A DNA stretch of 43,778 nt from an uncultured bacterium (GTDB lineage Bacteria > Bacillota_I > Bacilli_A > RF39 > UBA660), in the NCBI GenBank assembly GCA_949285875.1, contig CASDZZ010000007.1:1-43778 (forward strand), written 5' to 3'. The notes under the pieces are model-generated. The model ran no database searches. It saw nothing but the letters and a program-made list of their open reading frames with translations, and was not told the origin of the DNA. A program made the translations under genes and the position numbers. This document shows positions 43,614 through 43,778 of the stretch, in pieces. Within the stretch, counting starts at the first letter, position 1, and every line of letters begins with the position of its first letter.

Positions 43614-43778
43614 TTTTACCCTCCAATATTATTTTCAACATTATAATATCATAAACAAAATTAAATTCAATATTTTATACATTTGAGTTTCGGTATTTTA
43701 CAAGAAATTTATATAAGATTATAATAGTTTTTAGGATTTTGATAAAATTTTTCAAAATCTTATTTTAAAATTTGGTAT

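Overview
The window is AT-rich DNA from a walled, low-GC Bacillota (class Bacilli-like). Supporting evidence: strong GGAGG-type ribosome sites, an mraZ-rsmH-ftsL-PBP division operon, murF, a fermentative pflB/pflA pair, PASTA-type PBP, hybrid kinases, and surface proteins ending in NPxTS sorting-type tails. TGA is used as a stop (for example in the ATGA overlap at 5246-5249), so the genetic code is the standard bacterial one. An uncultured gut Bacilli lineage such as RF39 or a relative of Erysipelotrichales is plausible, but that is inference. No rRNA, tRNA, CRISPR array, transposase or integrase was seen.

Region 1 (1-7.7 kb, minus strand) is the most unusual part. A tightly overlapping ten-gene operon encodes: Nudix hydrolase, dTMP-kinase-like P-loop kinase, ASCH-domain protein, methyltransferase, alanine-dehydrogenase-like enzyme, a second and a third methyltransferase, an AlkZ-type (HTH_42) DNA glycosylase-like protein, a truncated class I aminoacyl-tRNA-synthetase-like ligase, and a SpeD-type pyruvoyl decarboxylase. 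It has a promoter, a leader terminator hairpin and an end terminator of its own. Together this looks like an undescribed small-molecule biosynthetic cluster: amino-acid or decarboxy-SAM chemistry, ligation, methylation, and possible self-resistance to a DNA-reactive product.

Region 2 (7.7-11.1 kb) is a broken junction zone. It holds a tandem DUF5655-like pseudogene with an in-frame stop and a class B PBP gene cut off just after its SxN motif, which probably marks the edge of an accessory island. Next come a transglutaminase-like protein and a small P-loop kinase. The kinase is preceded by a 19-codon leader ORF and mutually exclusive hairpins, resembling the translation-dependent attenuators found in front of antibiotic-response genes.

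Region 3 (11.2-25.5 kb, minus) holds a CBS/DRTGG-type pyrophosphatase with pyruvate kinase, a fused ABC ATPase-permease, a lipoprotein, and a multi-step phosphorelay: HPt, response regulator with a degenerate HD-GYP domain, and two paralogous hybrid kinases, one with a damaged ATP site. A U32 RNA-hydroxylase family protein follows.

Region 4 (25.6-33.9 kb) contains the division operon with an MraZ operator of 10-bp repeats. Divergent from it lie yidD and a ZnuA-like lipoprotein lacking the usual His ligands. After these come trmL, a thioredoxin-fold protein without CxxC, and a HerA-like ATPase.

Region 5 (34-43.8 kb) contains an ABC exporter pair with a dyad at its promoter, pflB and pflA, two paralogous wall-anchored-type surface proteins, and murF. 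One surface-protein gene is bracketed by 59-bp direct repeats of the pflA 3' end.
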